Shown: positions 10,609-23,655, numbered from the stretch's first letter. The stretch is DNA of 64,000 bases from Macrosoma leucophasiata (GCA_036365455.1 JAWQUS010000004.1:7261501-7325500), one strand, 5' to 3'. The notes: a model not told the origin generated them from the sequence alone. Made by a program: numbers and translations.

Positions 10609-10924
10609 TTATAACCAAGACTTTAACATGAATTCAGACAATCGTAAGGCAACATTGATAGCAAAAAAAAGTGAGTCAAAACGTGTAATTTTTTTCTCGA
10701 CACTGCCGTATGTGTGGGTAGCTTGATCAATCGCCCGCTGCGATGGCGATGACACGAGCGATGGCTGCGTACGCAACACGCCTTGTTAGAGGCTCGTGTG
10801 CCGGACATTGCGGGTCTGGCCAATAATGAGACCCCTGTACCTTTGTATAATATATACCTCCGTCGGTATTCCGCGTAAAAAACATTTTTGCCCGTTTTTG
10901 AAACGTTTTTCATTGATGCTGCGC

Positions 10925-11165
10925 TCTTTTTGATCAAAGCGGAATAGCACACCGCGGACACTCCGCCGAAATTCCATACAAACGCCTAATTTGGTCTCTA
11001 TTACACAGACATCAATCAGTGACGTGTATTTACACGTGCACCTGTATGCGTAGCACGTAGAAAATACCAAAGAGGGGAGGAGGTTGGGTGATGCGGGGAA
11101 ATCGTGCGGGACGTCGAAGTGTCCATTCTATACGTAGTATTATAATATATTCTCTGGTAATAGCG
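10925..11165 (+). mobile_element. Dispersed repeat F
   Basis: 'aattccatacaaacgcctaa', 'ttacacagacatcaatcagt', 'gcgggacgtcgaagtgtcca' and 'tacgtagtattataatatat'. Copies are at 49285-49585 and inverted at 52740-52965. The class is unknown. Confidence 0.6.
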
Positions 11166-12084
11166 TAATGTTTTGTAGGGTCGTCACTTCCCAACAACAA
11201 CAACTACCAAACCATAGACAATTATCTTTCTCTCAAAAACTCATTTTCAAAATCACCAGTTCTTGTCTATTATATAAATTCACCATAAATTAACTGCAAA
11301 AGCACTTCATCACAATTTGCATAACACAATTTAATTATAATTAAGTCATAGACATTGTGTCTTTAAAATTATGTCCCAGATCTACGATCATTTCCGTTCC
11401 AGTTTCGTGTTTGAGTTTAACCTTTAACATAATTCGAGAACTAATAAACTTGCAAATAGAGCAATTAGAACTAACCACGAGGCGGAATGAAATGGTCCAT
11501 TCATCATCTCTGACGGGTTTTTGCAAACAATTTAGGGTTCGGCGATAATCTTTGGTAATTTGTTTATGTGATTTACTAGCGTTTTGTTTAGTTCTTTCAC
11601 AATATTATGTAGTCTTTCCCAGGCGCCTCATATGGCTTGTAACTTTCATAATTTCGTATCTATTTTTTTTATTTGTATTACCTGTGTAGTCTTATGGTAG
11701 CCGACGTTAGGTCCTGAATTCGGTCCTCGATTCGAAAGGTAGGTCAGGGGTATAACATTTACTTTTATTTTTTCAATTTTTTACAAGTTTCTCAAAGCCA
11801 CTATTGTATTTTGGGCGCTCGACCATCTAGCCGGAACACGATAATTCTGATCACTACTTACTATGGGGCGGCAGATTTAGTTATTTATTTATTTATTGCA
11901 GTGTCACTATTAATACATTCAACCAAGCTTTTCTTTCTATAACAGCGCCTAACTTATGTTTAATGTCCAGTAATAAACATGGTCCTTTTTTTAATTTACC
12001 TACTTTTGTATTTTTTGAGACGTTGACTTGATAAAACCTTATTTTTTACTTACGAACTTACCTTTTCTTCCAAACTCGTATTCT

Positions 12085-12395
12085 ACTGGTGGTAGAGTTC
12101 CAATGTAGGAGCACGAGGGCGTAGGCACCACCGCACTACCTAATCTTTCTGCCGCCAAATGGTAGTGTTCAGCACTATCGTGTTTCGGTTAGATGGTAAT
12201 GTATAACATCATATCATATATCATATTATATCGTCATAACTATCACAGAGACATAACAACTAAGGTCTCAGGGGTGGCAACGCATCTGCATTTTGACCTC
12301 TGGTCTGTGTGTAAGTGTCTATAGGCTACAATCATCACTTAACATCAATGTGAACTGCATGCTTTGTTTACCACCTTCATAACATAAAAAAAGGC
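12085..12395 (+). mobile_element. SINE-A copy
   Basis: Full order from 'actggtggtagagttccaat' to 'aacataaaaaaa'. It contains an AT-rich expansion (atatcatatatcatattata) in the middle. It belongs to a subtype with 'acaactaaggtctcaggggt' instead of 'acaccttaggcctcaggagt'. Confidence 0.85.
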
Positions 12396-13404
12396 TCGTG
12401 TATTAACTGGAAAATGATAGAGAGATAATAGTAAAGGAGATATTTTTAAAGTATAATGTTGTATGTGGAAAAATGTAATCATATCTCACTCATATAATAT
12501 CCCAATCTAAAATGACTAAAATGATAACATCAAAATGTCGCCTGACATCGCGGTACTGAATCAAAATATGTGCCTTTCTCTCATCAATTACGCTTTAATT
12601 GATCTAACATTAACCAAAACCTTGCCGTCACCAAACCATCGATCACAAAGCTCCAAATTTACGTACGTCTGCAACCCTAGTTCTGAAATATCAACCTTTT
12701 CACCTTAGATTTAAAATTCATTTCGTATTCGAAGGTGTAAGAGTAATCCATTTGTGTACAGCATATAAGTATAATCGCAGTACATTCCAACACACAAAAC
12801 ATCACAAGCTAAGCATCATTATACGATGACAAAAGAAACTTGTGCAACTGCTACAAATGTATGGTTTTTGTATGGTCAGAAAAAAAAAACGGTCTTTCAA
12901 CAAACGCTTACGTAAGTCGGGTATGTATCTGATTGTATGTAACCTTATCGTTTTCCCATTAAAGGTTATCGGTTTGTCATTGATTTCTTTTTACTACTTT
13001 TTAATTCGCTGGTATCATTACTAAATGTTATTTCATAGAGTTGAAATCAACATTGAATAATGTTAGATCTAGTTCATATTTTAAAATTTTATTCAATTTA
13101 ATGTCGTAATGATTTTATATCGTTTTGAAAAGTTAGGTTGTGATAGGTAAATAGTGAAGAGTATGAGAAGCTATTAAATATAGGTAGGTACCTATTTTAT
13201 TTATTCAATTTCAACTTACTTAATTTTTATTAAGTCCTACCAGTTATTTGCCATACCCCGTCGAAATGTAAATAAACTAGGTATACATTTATATGTATTT
13301 TTACTGTCGCATTGTCAAATGAAACATATTCGTTTGTTATATAAAAACCAAATTGTATGTGCAGTTACCGTACCATAGATGTAAAGTTTTCTACATTATA
13401 AAGA

Positions 13405-13460
13405 AATTAAAAAAAATGGTCCTCCCTGAGGTCGCAGGTTTGATTCCCGCCCGAAATCGA
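13405..13460 (+). mobile_element. B-box-containing tRNA-like fragment
   Basis: 'gaggtcgcaggtttgattcc' and 'cgcccgaaatcg' look like the T-arm of a tRNA-derived SINE. The A-box side is missing. Confidence 0.4.
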
Positions 13461-13669
13461 TTTTTTCTTTCCATTTTTCTTTAATTTTTTTATAACGTAT
13501 TAAAATTTCACATGTATGAGGCTTCACATCTATCGTACGGGAACTGCACGTACTAACTTGTTGTATTATTGCGAAAAATAAAAATATAACAATTACATTA
13601 TAAATGTTACCAGCTAACTCCATCGAATACAATGCTTTTGATAATTATTGATACTTGAATTATAGATAC

Positions 13670-13798
13670 TGTGCCATACATCACTATCTAACCGGAACTT
13701 GATAGAGCTGAACACTTCAAAATGGCGGGAGATAGAATAGGTACCTAATGTACAAGTTGGAGCTCAAGAGCGTAGGAATCACTTTACGCCCTTGAGCT
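13670..13798 (-). mobile_element. Decayed SINE-A with internal snap-back
   Basis: 'ccataca', 'taaccggaacttgatagagc' and 'tgaacact' follow antisense SINE-A. 'ggagctcaagagcgta' and 'tacgcccttgagctc' (about 13758-13798) form a hairpin. Confidence 0.5.
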
Positions 13799-13801
13799 CT
13801 G

Positions 13802-13932
13802 AGGGTGAGATTCACAGACCGCACTACGACTTAACTTTTAGCAAAGTAACTGTCAAAACCCATACGGTACTGAGAGTTCGAAGCATACTTTGCTCAAAGT
13901 AAAGTCGTAGTGTGGTCTGTGAATCTCACCCT
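13802..13932. mobile_element. MITE M1 (~130 bp)
   Basis: Inverted ends of about 30 bases: GGGTGAGATTCACAGACCGC at the left, and ...GTGGTCTGTGAATCTCACCC at the right. Flanks are TGA/TAA. Other copies are at 23363-23502, 38596-38706 and a fragment at 50650. All are flanked by TNA-like triplets. Confidence 0.8.
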
Positions 13933-13934
13933 AA

Positions 13935-14251
13935 GGGTCATAGCTTACTAGAGCCGCCCGGCACCCGACCAGCGCCCGACCGCCTCGAGCGGTCTGCGCT
14001 CATTACATCGAGTCTGCTTCGTATCGACACCGGATCGCCTCGACCGCAAGCCGTCAACGCGCGGTCTACGCGCGGACGGCGAGTGGACCAGTAGCTTGTT
14101 CTGTTCCGGAAGTGAACCGGGCGCTGTACGCGAGTGGTTTACAAGTAACATCGCGACGTTCACCCGTGGATCACCCGTCAACAACGAGTGGACGCCGTAT
14201 AACGAGACGGTGCTGGTCGGGCGCCGAGTTGATGTAGTGAGCTATGACCCT
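13935..14251. mobile_element. MITE M2 (~317 bp), GC-rich interior, TAA flanks
   Basis: Begins GGGTCATAGCTTACTA and ends with TAGTGAGCTATGACCC, flanked on both sides by TAA. A 3-bp TWA duplication fits the PIF/Harbinger class. The interior is much richer in G+C than the surroundings (ccgcccggcacccgaccagc and following). There is no transposase. It directly abuts M1. Confidence 0.7.
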
Positions 14252-15139
14252 AACAGTGTAGAATTTCAAACGTTTTTTATCACTTGCATTTATATTATAC
14301 CTATATATACTTGGCATTATAATATTCATAAATATGTGCTCTAGATTGTGCTGCGGACCGTACTTCAATCGGTTCCACTATACTAATCTTATTCCATATT
14401 ACAACGGCTCGGGTCATTTCGCTGCAAAACATTCCTCCCTTCCAATAGATACGATGTATGTGTACATTTAAGGTGTGTGTACACTAAGATATTGAAAACA
14501 GTATCATCCTAACCTCAAAATTCGTTTTTCGGTATTTTACTGTGCCATCTGTATTTCAATGTGAAAGAGTATGAGAGTGTGATATTCATCAATAACATTT
14601 ACAAATCCTTGGGTGAGAGTTTGCCAAATTATAATAAACGCTTAAAATATTTACAGAATACTTAGATTATTTTAAATACGTATTCACTTTGAAAATAAAT
14701 AAATTCAATATGGGAGTCTCATACAGCAAACGTGACTTTTCATGCCAGCTTTGCATATTGATGAACAAAAAAAAATGTGGCCCACACTACACTAAAACCG
14801 TATATTACCAAGGAGAATATAATAATACAATAAGGTGTTGTTTTTTTTATTTTTGTCCATATAGCTACAACTAAAATTTGATATCTTTCCAATTCTACGA
14901 ATAGGGAGGGCACATAGGCGTAGATTGCTCGTCCCGATTGACACCTGATCGGGACGTTAAATGGCCCGATAAATCAATAATCATTACCTCAACCAAAAGG
15001 CGTCCTCTGCTAGGCAAAAGCCTGTCTAAAGATCAATCATCTTTGGATCCCGAGGCTTTTGATAAATCAATAAATTTATAAATTAGGTTGTTTTTTACTG
15101 TCCCGATTTTTACCCTGGATCGCGATTTACTTTCACCCT

Positions 15140-15455
15140 TTTTTGTGTCATGGAAGTGGCAAGCAAGCATGCAGTTCACATTGATGTTAAGTGATGACCG
15201 CAGCCTATGGACTCCAAAACAAAGACCAAAGGTGAAAATGCAGACGGGTTACCACTCCTGCGGCCTTAGGTGTTATGCCTCTGTGCCGGAATTTACAGGG
15301 CCGTACATTACCACCTGACCGGAACACGATAGTGCTGAACACTACCAATTAGCGGCAAGTATTAATATACTCGCGGACGTAGGCACCACCGCATAACCTA
15401 ATGGTTATGCGGTGGTGCCTACGCCCGCGAGCTCCGTCACTGGAGTCACCTCCAG
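15140..15455 (-). mobile_element. SINE-A copy, minus strand, with a 58-bp snap-back
   Basis: Antisense order from 'gtggcaagcaagcatgcagt' to 'ggagtcacctccagt'. At 15372-15429 the element's 'gtaggcaccaccgcataacc' segment is present twice, head to head, around a TAAT loop. Confidence 0.85.
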
Positions 15456-18355
15456 TCCCGATTTAAAACAAATCGTACCTGGGTACCAACCAAGAAGAAC
15501 CAAGAAGTCTTAATCCGGCACTAGCTACGATACTCAGCCAAATAGTACATTCCCAATATCAACCACTCAGTGAACACACATCCTACTTAAAAATGAAGTC
15601 GCGCTTTATAGATTTATGCGGAAGATATACCTACATTTAAAAAAATACACTTCTGCTCTGTGACGGATGTAGTGTTTAACAGCCATTGTATAAGCAATAG
15701 GATTAGACAGGAAACATTTTATCTTGTCGGCTGATGTAAACTTAAACCTGGTATTTTCTCTTTGGGGTTGTTTATAAAATACGTCACGCTAATATAAGTT
15801 TTTTTCCTGATCCCTTTCCCCCGTTTTGTCACGCTGTCACACTATTTGTCACACTATGTTCATGAAAACTACCAAAAAAACTGTGATAAATAAAACAGAT
15901 AATAATAATAATTATTAAGAATAATATAAGATTTACAAGTACTGTCAAGTACCAAGTACCCAAGTAGTACCTACCTACCTAGTTCAAAGTTTATATCCGC
16001 CAATAACCAATAATCCGCCATACGAACGCTGATAATATTATCAGTCAGATGTTCGCACGGCCAGCCGACCAGCTATTATCGACGTATTGCAACTTGTTTG
16101 ACAATATCAATTATATAATCGTTTAAGAACCCTGCCGAAACAGGGCATGTCAAAAATAGAATAAGACTCATTTGAGTGTTCCCCTCCACGGAAATCTTTA
16201 GTAAAAGGCGAAAGATTTATACGTTTTGAAGGGAAACCAGAGTGATCTACAATTTGGAACGCAAAAGTCTTTACTATCAACTGGCTATTCTCTACAGCGC
16301 GTTATACTATTTCGAACGTGCGACACTAGCGCCATCTAGTAGTAGCGTTTAATATTTAAGTTGACAGTTGAAATGAGTCCGAGACATGTGACTGTGAATG
16401 ATTCATTGGCAATCCAATTTGTATTGTGTGTGATAAGTCCCTGGTGTATTTGTTTAATTATAATTTTGTTGGGAATCCTCTAGCTTGGTATAGATCCGAA
16501 AATATTGCTCGTAGATGAATGATCCACTTTCATGACATTAATGCTGTCATGTGTTGATTACACCTATATTAAACATTAACTTTTTATTCTAAAAACAATT
16601 TGACCTTCAATGTTATTTTTTAAATCGTTATCAGAAGTGTATGAAGCAACTGTTTCGTAATTGATTTTAACATCAGCTCACAAATTTTATTTTTAAGTAA
16701 CAATGCGAGCAAATCGAGGTTTCTTATTAAATTTCTAAGATCTTTGGTTGTAGATTTTAGATCCTAATCATAAACCTCTTATGTAATTCTGTGAAAGATT
16801 TGCAAAACATTTGGAATACTTTGAAACTTTAAAATTACATTAACCCATTCCTAAGATAAAAGTTCGAATTTAGATACCTTAACAGCGTCGAAATTTAAAA
16901 TAATTGTCATCTTTTGAATTTAAAAAAAGATAGAGAAGACACTATGTACTGAATCTATGTTTAGCATTACCATTTTCAATTTAGAAAGACAAAATATTCC
17001 AGGAGCGACATGATACCTAATACAATCACGTTAAGACTTGTAATGTTTGATATTAAAATGCCATAGACAGTAGTATTCGCTTACAATAAAAAATACTGTT
17101 ACAGTTTGAAAACATCGAAAACGTTAGAAAACTAAAACCCCAATTCGGATAAATAACAAGCTATAAAAAAAATTGTGAGGGTAAGCTATTACAAACACTA
17201 ATAAATCAAAACATCTTTGTTAAGTCGCATTGAAAACGAATGCATTTGTAGGTACCACAATGTAAAACATTCCCTCGGCTCACTCTGAATACAGTCTTAA
17301 AGCAAATATAAATATGAAAAGATCGAGAGTGGCATATTAAAGATGCATTGAGGGTCTCGTCATCGATCTTTTTATGCCAGATAATGGACCATTCAGTATT
17401 TTGTTAAATTGACAACATTGTTGTATGGATGAAGAAATATGCGCTTGTTAGAAATGTAATATTAGAATTATGCATTTCGTAATTTTAAAGATACGATTTT
17501 AAGAATACAAAATATTTGAACTACTTTTCGTAAAAGTAGTTCAATTATTTTAAGTTAAGTTAAGTAATGTAAAAAATAAAGTCGGATAATTTTTTCTCAG
17601 TTTAGTTTTTAAAAAAAGTAACTTAATATATAGGCTACCACATTGTTTACGGATCGTAAATAAAAAAACTATTTGAAGATTTTCTTTTTATTGGTGTCAA
17701 CCACATAATTTAATTAAAAAAAATAAAAAAAAAACAAATTCAGATAGTGCAAATAGATCTATGTTTGCGAAGTATTTATTGTATAGGTGCATGAGTGCAT
17801 GTTATAAATCAGAATTGAGCGTAATACAAAATCCCAAATAAAAATCTCTTACATTTGATATACATAAAACTAGTGCTAATTAATTTGTGTATAAAAATAT
17901 CTAGATGAACTTTAAGTACTCACCTTATCTGTATCTGATGCTGTTCGGACTTATTAGCCTTATCATTCCCAAAATCTGACATTTGGGAACGTTTTGATTG
18001 CGACCCAGTTGGTACTTAATGCTACAAAAATCAACAGACTGTTATGAACTTAAACTTCGAAGTATTATAGCATAATTTAGTTTAAGCAAATATTATGAAT
18101 CCATATCCTACTGCAAATACGTGTTACAAAAAATTGTCATGAGATTCGATCACTTTTAAGACCGCCAATATAATTAAGATTCGGCGATAATAGAAAAGTG
18201 TCATTGTTAACTAAAAGCCACGTGCAAACTGACAGCGCCCTAAGTACTCAGTTAGTGCTTATATTGTTCACTTAATTAGCTTGAAGGTAACAACTCTTAA
18301 ATAAAATTAGATAGGTATCACATTTTTTAGATGAACTTTTACATCCTTATTTAAT
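15456..18355. other. Repeat-poor intron stretch
   Basis: AT-rich. I recognise no element, apart from a short 'agcgccatctagtagtagcg' motif near 16330 and a perfect 16-base palindrome CTGATAATATTATCAG near 16029. Confidence 0.6.
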
Positions 18356-18356
18356 A

Positions 18357-18690
18357 ACTAGCTGTGCCCGCGACTTCGTCTACGTGAGAAAAAAATAAGA
18401 TTGTTCAGTATCTACCCCTACGAAGTCGTGGGCGCAGCTAGTATAAAAGTAGCCTAAGTTACTCCTTATCACATCAGCTATCTGCCGATGAAAGTCCCGT
18501 CAAAATCGGTCAAGCCACTCCCAAGATTAGCCCCGCCAAACAGACAGGCAGACAGACAGACAAAAATTGTAAAAAATGTTGTTTTGGTTTTACCGTGTAT
18601 ACATACATATGCGTTTAGTAAAAAGCAGTTATTTTAATATTACAAACAGACACTCCAATTTTATTTATTTGAAGCTGCAATACAACATAA
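18357..18690 (-). mobile_element. Helitron-like element with internal palindrome
   Basis: 'ctagctgtgcccgcgacttc' and 'cgaagtcgtgggcgcagcta' face each other over 85 bases. They are followed by 'gtagcctaagttactcctta', 'gtcccgtcaaaatcggtcaa' and a (CAGA)n tract. A second copy of the same arrangement is at 42783-43090. Confidence 0.6.
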
Positions 18691-18784
18691 GAACTAAACA
18701 TTCTGAGAAAATTTTAAGCGTCTACATTATAGCGGTAGCAGAAATACATAATTTGTGAAAATGTAAGCTTTCTAGCTATCACTA

Positions 18785-19260
18785 ATTATGAGATACAGCC
18801 TGGTGACAGACAGATGGACGGACAGACAGACAGACAGACAGCGGAGGATTAGTTATCCGTAGGGTTCGTTTGTACCTATTAGGTACGAAACTCCCTAAAA
18901 GATAGAACTAAGATACAGAATAGCTTAAAAATATTCGATACGATTCTTTAAAGTAACATAACTTTTTTATTTCTGAACCGATTCACATGAAACAAACACT
19001 AAATGTTAAATGAAACTTACCACAATATATAAGTGCAAATCGAATAAGTCGTTTCTGATATTAGCGTGCACAAATACACAGACAAACAGACATTTTTTCA
19101 GGATAAAAAGTACCCAGTGTTGTGCGCCAAAGGTTAAAGTATAATCATACCAAGTTTCATTGTAATCGGACTGGTAGTTTTTATGTGATGCTTGAACAAA
19201 CAGACAGACAGACAGACAGACAAAAAAAAATCTAATCACATATTTGTGTTCGGTATCGAT
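18785..19260. repeat. (CAGA)n-bearing repeat fragments
   Basis: Two pieces (18785-18900 and 19060-19260) carry CAGACAGACAGACAGACA runs. The first is followed by 'tagggttcg..taggtacgaa', a pattern seen on dispersed lepidopteran repeats. Confidence 0.5.
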
Positions 19261-19372
19261 CTAGTAACATCCCCTGGTATTTCTTTTTTCAATATTTTTA
19301 ATATACAGAATTTACACTTCTACAGATTTATTATAAGTATAGAATAAGAGAACCTATTTATAGTTATTGTAT

Positions 19373-19490
19373 GTATGTATGTATCTTCACGCCAGGTCCC
19401 TAATGGGGTAGGCAGAGAGTGTAGAGCGCCAGACATCCCGGTTCAGACAAACCTCTCGTGCCTCGTCTACCTTCATCATTCTCTTCATAT
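19373..19490 (+). mobile_element. Dispersed repeat R
   Basis: 'tatgtatgtatcttcacgcc', 'ggtaggcagagagtgtagag', 'ctcgtgcctcgtctaccttc'. Nearly identical to 8103-8220. Confidence 0.7.
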
Positions 19491-20664
19491 AGTTATTGTA
19501 ATATCAATTATAACTATTTCATATATTATTACTTCATGTTCATGAGGCTGGGCATGAAGCTTACGAGCTCCAGGCTTGAAATTTGGTTATGAGTTGTGTG
19601 CGGACTCCAGAGAGATCAATAGGTTCGCCACTGGATTTACACAATACGTAACTGGCGAATCGTAGCCAGCATAAATGCTTGACTTCATATATTTTTCTAC
19701 CTTACCCCCTCGGATAATAAGTGATGTTACGTTAATTTCGAACTTAATTACATTAAGAGATCCAGAGCAAATTGAGGGCAAATTATGCAACAAGTTCATC
19801 CCAAACGTACTTCACTCGTGTCTCAAGAAACTTTCGTACATCAAACGCATTAATTGCGTACCCTCAATAAGTAATTGGCGTACCGATCGCATAACATGTA
19901 AATAAACACAAATATGTTTCACAACGTATTCTCAGCACCATCGGCCTTCGTAATTAAAGAAGACTATTCACAATTACCGTAGTTTATAGATGCCTCTAAT
20001 TATATGTATTTGATGTTTTCTATACGGCTTGTGACGAAAGAAGCCTCATTGATGTGGTCATTATTGGAATTAATATAGCTACGTGTCAGTTCGAGAGGTT
20101 TCGTGTAATGACCGACAGTACATTTTTTTAACGCCCGTGTGAACGCAGCGTAATGATATGTCTCTGTAAGTTTTTTGCTCAATGGGCTAATTTATTGTAT
20201 ATATCAATCAATGTACGTAATTGATATGGACGGATAATTCAAAGTGAAATTTAGAACAATAGATTCACGTTATGGCCGAATCGTGAATGCTCTGCGTTTT
20301 TGGTCAATAATGGGTGCTGGATAAAAGGTAGATTGTACACTAAATGATTTTCCTGTTTAGCAATAAATAAATAAATTTAAAAGTACAAATGTTTTCGATT
20401 TTTAGTCTTCTATTCTCGGAGGATGTAGCCGTTACAGATTTTTCATTTTTATAATTACCTAAGTGAGCCTACTATAATATATATTTTAATGAAAATTGTA
20501 AAATGTAAACTAATTCTTTCAAGCTTAGATAATGATCTAAGCTTCAAAGTATTTCCCAACGAAGTCATGACTTACTAATTTCGGGAATTACATCAACTTG
20601 TCTTATCTATCTTTCATTTCGTGGATTTGCAAAATGCTGTGTGACATTTTCATTTTTCTAGTAT

Positions 20665-20720
20665 TTTTTTTAATGAAGGGCAACAAGCATGCAATTAAGT
20701 AAATACAGCAGCCTACAGAA
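20665..20720 (-). mobile_element. SINE-A remnant, minus strand
   Basis: 'aacaagcatgcaatt' and 'cagcagcctacag' only; heavily decayed. Confidence 0.4.
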
Positions 20721-21727
20721 ATAGAAAAAAATATTTACATCAAAATTCAAAAGAGATAGATAAATCCTAAGATCTTTGGAGGTGGGAAGTGTGTCAGCTC
20801 AAGACCAAGGTATCTGGCGCCCTCATTGCCGACCATGTAAGGGACTTGGGATGGAGATCCCTGCATACTAAGATCTTTTGAAACTAGGTATGCTAAATGT
20901 TTCAGGATCGTCCATTCAGTGAGAGTGAGAAATCGTGATGATTTAAAAACATAACTTGAAAAATATTATTCTTCATTGAAATTAGGTAAGCAACAAATTC
21001 AATATAAAACAAGGCCGATACATTATAAATGCAACATTAAAACGAGGGGGCGTCAGCAATTATGATTACTTAATTAAATCGGCAATGTTTCACAAGCTGA
21101 ACTCTGAACTGCTTCTGATCAATGATTGTGAAGTAACCAACGCTTTCAAACCAATTAATATTAAAAAGAAACACTTTTGAACTATTGATTATGAGCACAT
21201 GCTTATCTACGTTAGAAATCTTATCAGAATTAACCAGTTTTACATTGAACGAATGTACATTATTGTCAAAATTTTAGACGGGCGGCGTAGTGCATTGAAA
21301 AATAACTAAATAGGTAGTTTTGTTGCCTCTTGAGGCAAAATGAACTCTATCAGTGCAGCCCCAGATTTACTTTTCACGTACCAACCTAATCAAATTTTCT
21401 TCTATTTCCTATTACCTTTCGATCCTCTTTTTTATTCAATAATAAAAAACAATTTTAATCTCTTTCCATAGCAATTTGCTTCTATTGTACAAACGCGCTA
21501 TTTTTAAACTGCAACAAATTGGGTTTACGACTTTTATATTCCCTCGCTCGACGCGACGATATACCGAGTGTTCTTCAAAATATCTGTAACCGTGAATCAA
21601 AATCTTTAGGGCGTCATTCCATTAAAGGAGTCATCATTTTGTAAATATCCATAGACAACGGTGATCATTTTCCATCAGGTACCTAACACCCATAGACTTG
21701 TCTGTCTGTTTTTTGACAAAAATGTAA

Positions 21728-21982
21728 TAATGTTTCTAACGTATTCGCGGGTTTTCACGAACTTCATACATTATAAAAATTATATTTGCGGATTTTCTCG
21801 CGTATTCAACATTCCCCTTCTTCGCTTCGGTCGCTTTCAGGTACCGTGGTCAGTCTGCCCACGTGGAGTGTTGTAGTGTTGCCCGTGGGAGTATAGTATG
21901 TATACCTACGCGACAAAATCCGCAAATATAATTTCTATGACGTATGAAGCTCGCGAAAACCTGCGAAATAAGTTAATGTTTC
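21728..21982. mobile_element. Long-TIR fold-back element with 8-9 bp target duplication
   Basis: Arms of about 75 bases (cgcgggttttcacgaacttc and tatatttgcggattttctcg; right arm in reverse complement cgcaggttttcgcgagcttc and tatatttgcggattttgtcg) surround a centre of about 100 bases. TAATGTTTC lies directly outside both arms (21728-21736 and 21974-21982). Long TIRs with 8-9 bp duplications fit a MULE- or hAT-like MITE. The class is inferred. Confidence 0.7.
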
Positions 21983-22751
21983 CCGTAATCAAACCATTCA
22001 CCATCTCAGATTAAGGAAATATCATCACAATCGATCCGGAGCCACCCAGAAACAATTTATTTGTTTAATTCTCCTACGTTTTCATTCACAAAAATGCCCG
22101 CCTCTGAAATTCACACTCGCACAAGTGAGAGCGACCATGCAGGGTTATTTAAATTAAGCCACTCGAACATTTTATGTGCGGCAAAACATTCAGTGTGGCG
22201 TCGTTAGGCAGCCGCAGTTGCATTTATTTATGAAATGTAAATTCATCTGATTGTAATAACAAAACCGCGAGCCACTGCTCTCTATATTAAGATGTATTAT
22301 TTGCATACTGTATACTATTGTGAGAACGTGTGACGGTGTGTGTTACAGACAATTTAATGGGTTTATTTTTTGCTTTGTCAATCTAGTTTGTCGGTGTCGT
22401 CGTTCGCTCGAGTTTATGCGTTGTAGCAGAGTCAATACTTACCTAACTATTAATCTATACATTTTTTTCAAAGATGCAGATTTTTGTTCCATATCCTATT
22501 ATTGGTAGTAGCGTGTTCAGGCTACTGTAATGTTTTAAAAACAAGGTACATTTCTAAACAAAGCTATCCAAGCCATTCATACGAGTAGATTTGCAATTGA
22601 TTGTTGGATTTAAAAAAGTGTTATTTCACATAGAACATCCTTTAACTTATAAATAAAATAAGCAATAAGAATTAAGGTATTAAGCGAAGAATAAAATAAG
22701 ACATAGATCGTGTAGTAACAAAGGTAAAAGAAATAGAAACGGTATAGAGGT

Positions 22752-22825
22752 GGTGTGAATTCGGGCACGCTGCGCACGCGCCGCGCACGACACGCAGCCG
22801 TGACGTCGTCGCGTCACGATCTTTA
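22752..22825. promoter_or_regulatory. CpG-dense island in AT-rich intron
   Basis: 'ggcacgctgcgcacgcgccg', 'cgcacgacacgcagcc' and an imperfect palindrome gtgacgtcgtcgcgtcac (contains TGACGTCG, near the CRE consensus). Very GC/CpG-rich against its surroundings. A regulatory role is only a possibility, and no exon signals flank it. Confidence 0.3.
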
Positions 22826-23261
22826 ATCGTATGTAAACTGGCAAAAAATATCTACCTATGCAAGTTATTGAACTTTTCGTTCAGAAATTATTTGACTACG
22901 TTTTTAATTACTTGCAAACTATCTACAACTAACTATTACTGGCAAATGAAAGTTCAGCAATATCGTATTAAGGTTGTGATAATACATAGCCCATCATTTC
23001 TGGCACAAAAAAGTAAAAAAAATCACATCACGAAAAGAACTTCTTGTGATAGAAAGCTAACACTTAATAAAAACATAACTTTGAATTCACTGCAACCTTC
23101 AAGCAAATCGTATTTGTCAATTATATTCCAATAATTACCTAAATACTAACCGAATGCCTCCGCCGAGCGGACACAAACCTTTGTAGGTTAGTTTAAAAAA
23201 AAAACCAACTTACAGACATAGAGTAATAATTCGATAGAGCGTATTTATTCGTTTTCGGATA

Positions 23262-23535
23262 GAGCATATTTGCTCACTCTCCCCATAAAGTTTGATCGCA
23301 TTACTCTGCCACGCGGCTGTTAACCGTTACAAAGGTTGTCTTTCGAAAATAAATCGAAGACTCAGGTCGAGATTCACAGACCACACTACGACTTTAATAT
23401 CAAGCAAAGTACGCTTCGAACTGTCAAATCCCATACTGTACTGACAGTTCTAAGCATACTTTGCTCAAAGTAAAGTCGTAGTGCGGTCTGTGAATCTCAC
23501 CATTAGACTGATAAGTCACGTAACATATCGGCCAA
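23262..23535 (+). repeat. Direct duplication, copy 1 (interrupted by MITE M1)
   Basis: 'cataaagtttgatcgcatta', 'gccacgcggctgttaaccgt', 'tacaaaggt', then M1 (23363-23502), then 'gactgataagtcacgtaaca'. Copy 2 at 23988-24120 has the same order without the MITE. Confidence 0.8.
23363..23502. mobile_element. MITE M1 copy
   Basis: Ends 'gagattcacagaccacacta' and 'gtgcggtctgtgaatctcac', flanked by TCA / TTA. The inner 'aagcatactttgctcaaagt' is shared with the copy at 13802. Confidence 0.85.
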
Positions 23536-23655
23536 ATTGAGGAGCCTATTGTAATAAAACTTTACATGGAGGAAGTTTGAACCCTGTGGAAAGATATAGG
23601 CTTCTTTTTGTGCTAAAACCATTAAAACGCTCGTACTCAATAAAGGCATAACTTT

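Noticed and set aside
18540..19230. CRISPR-like spaced CAGACAGA repeats
   Set aside because: Simple tetranucleotide runs inside eukaryotic dispersed elements, without regular spacers.
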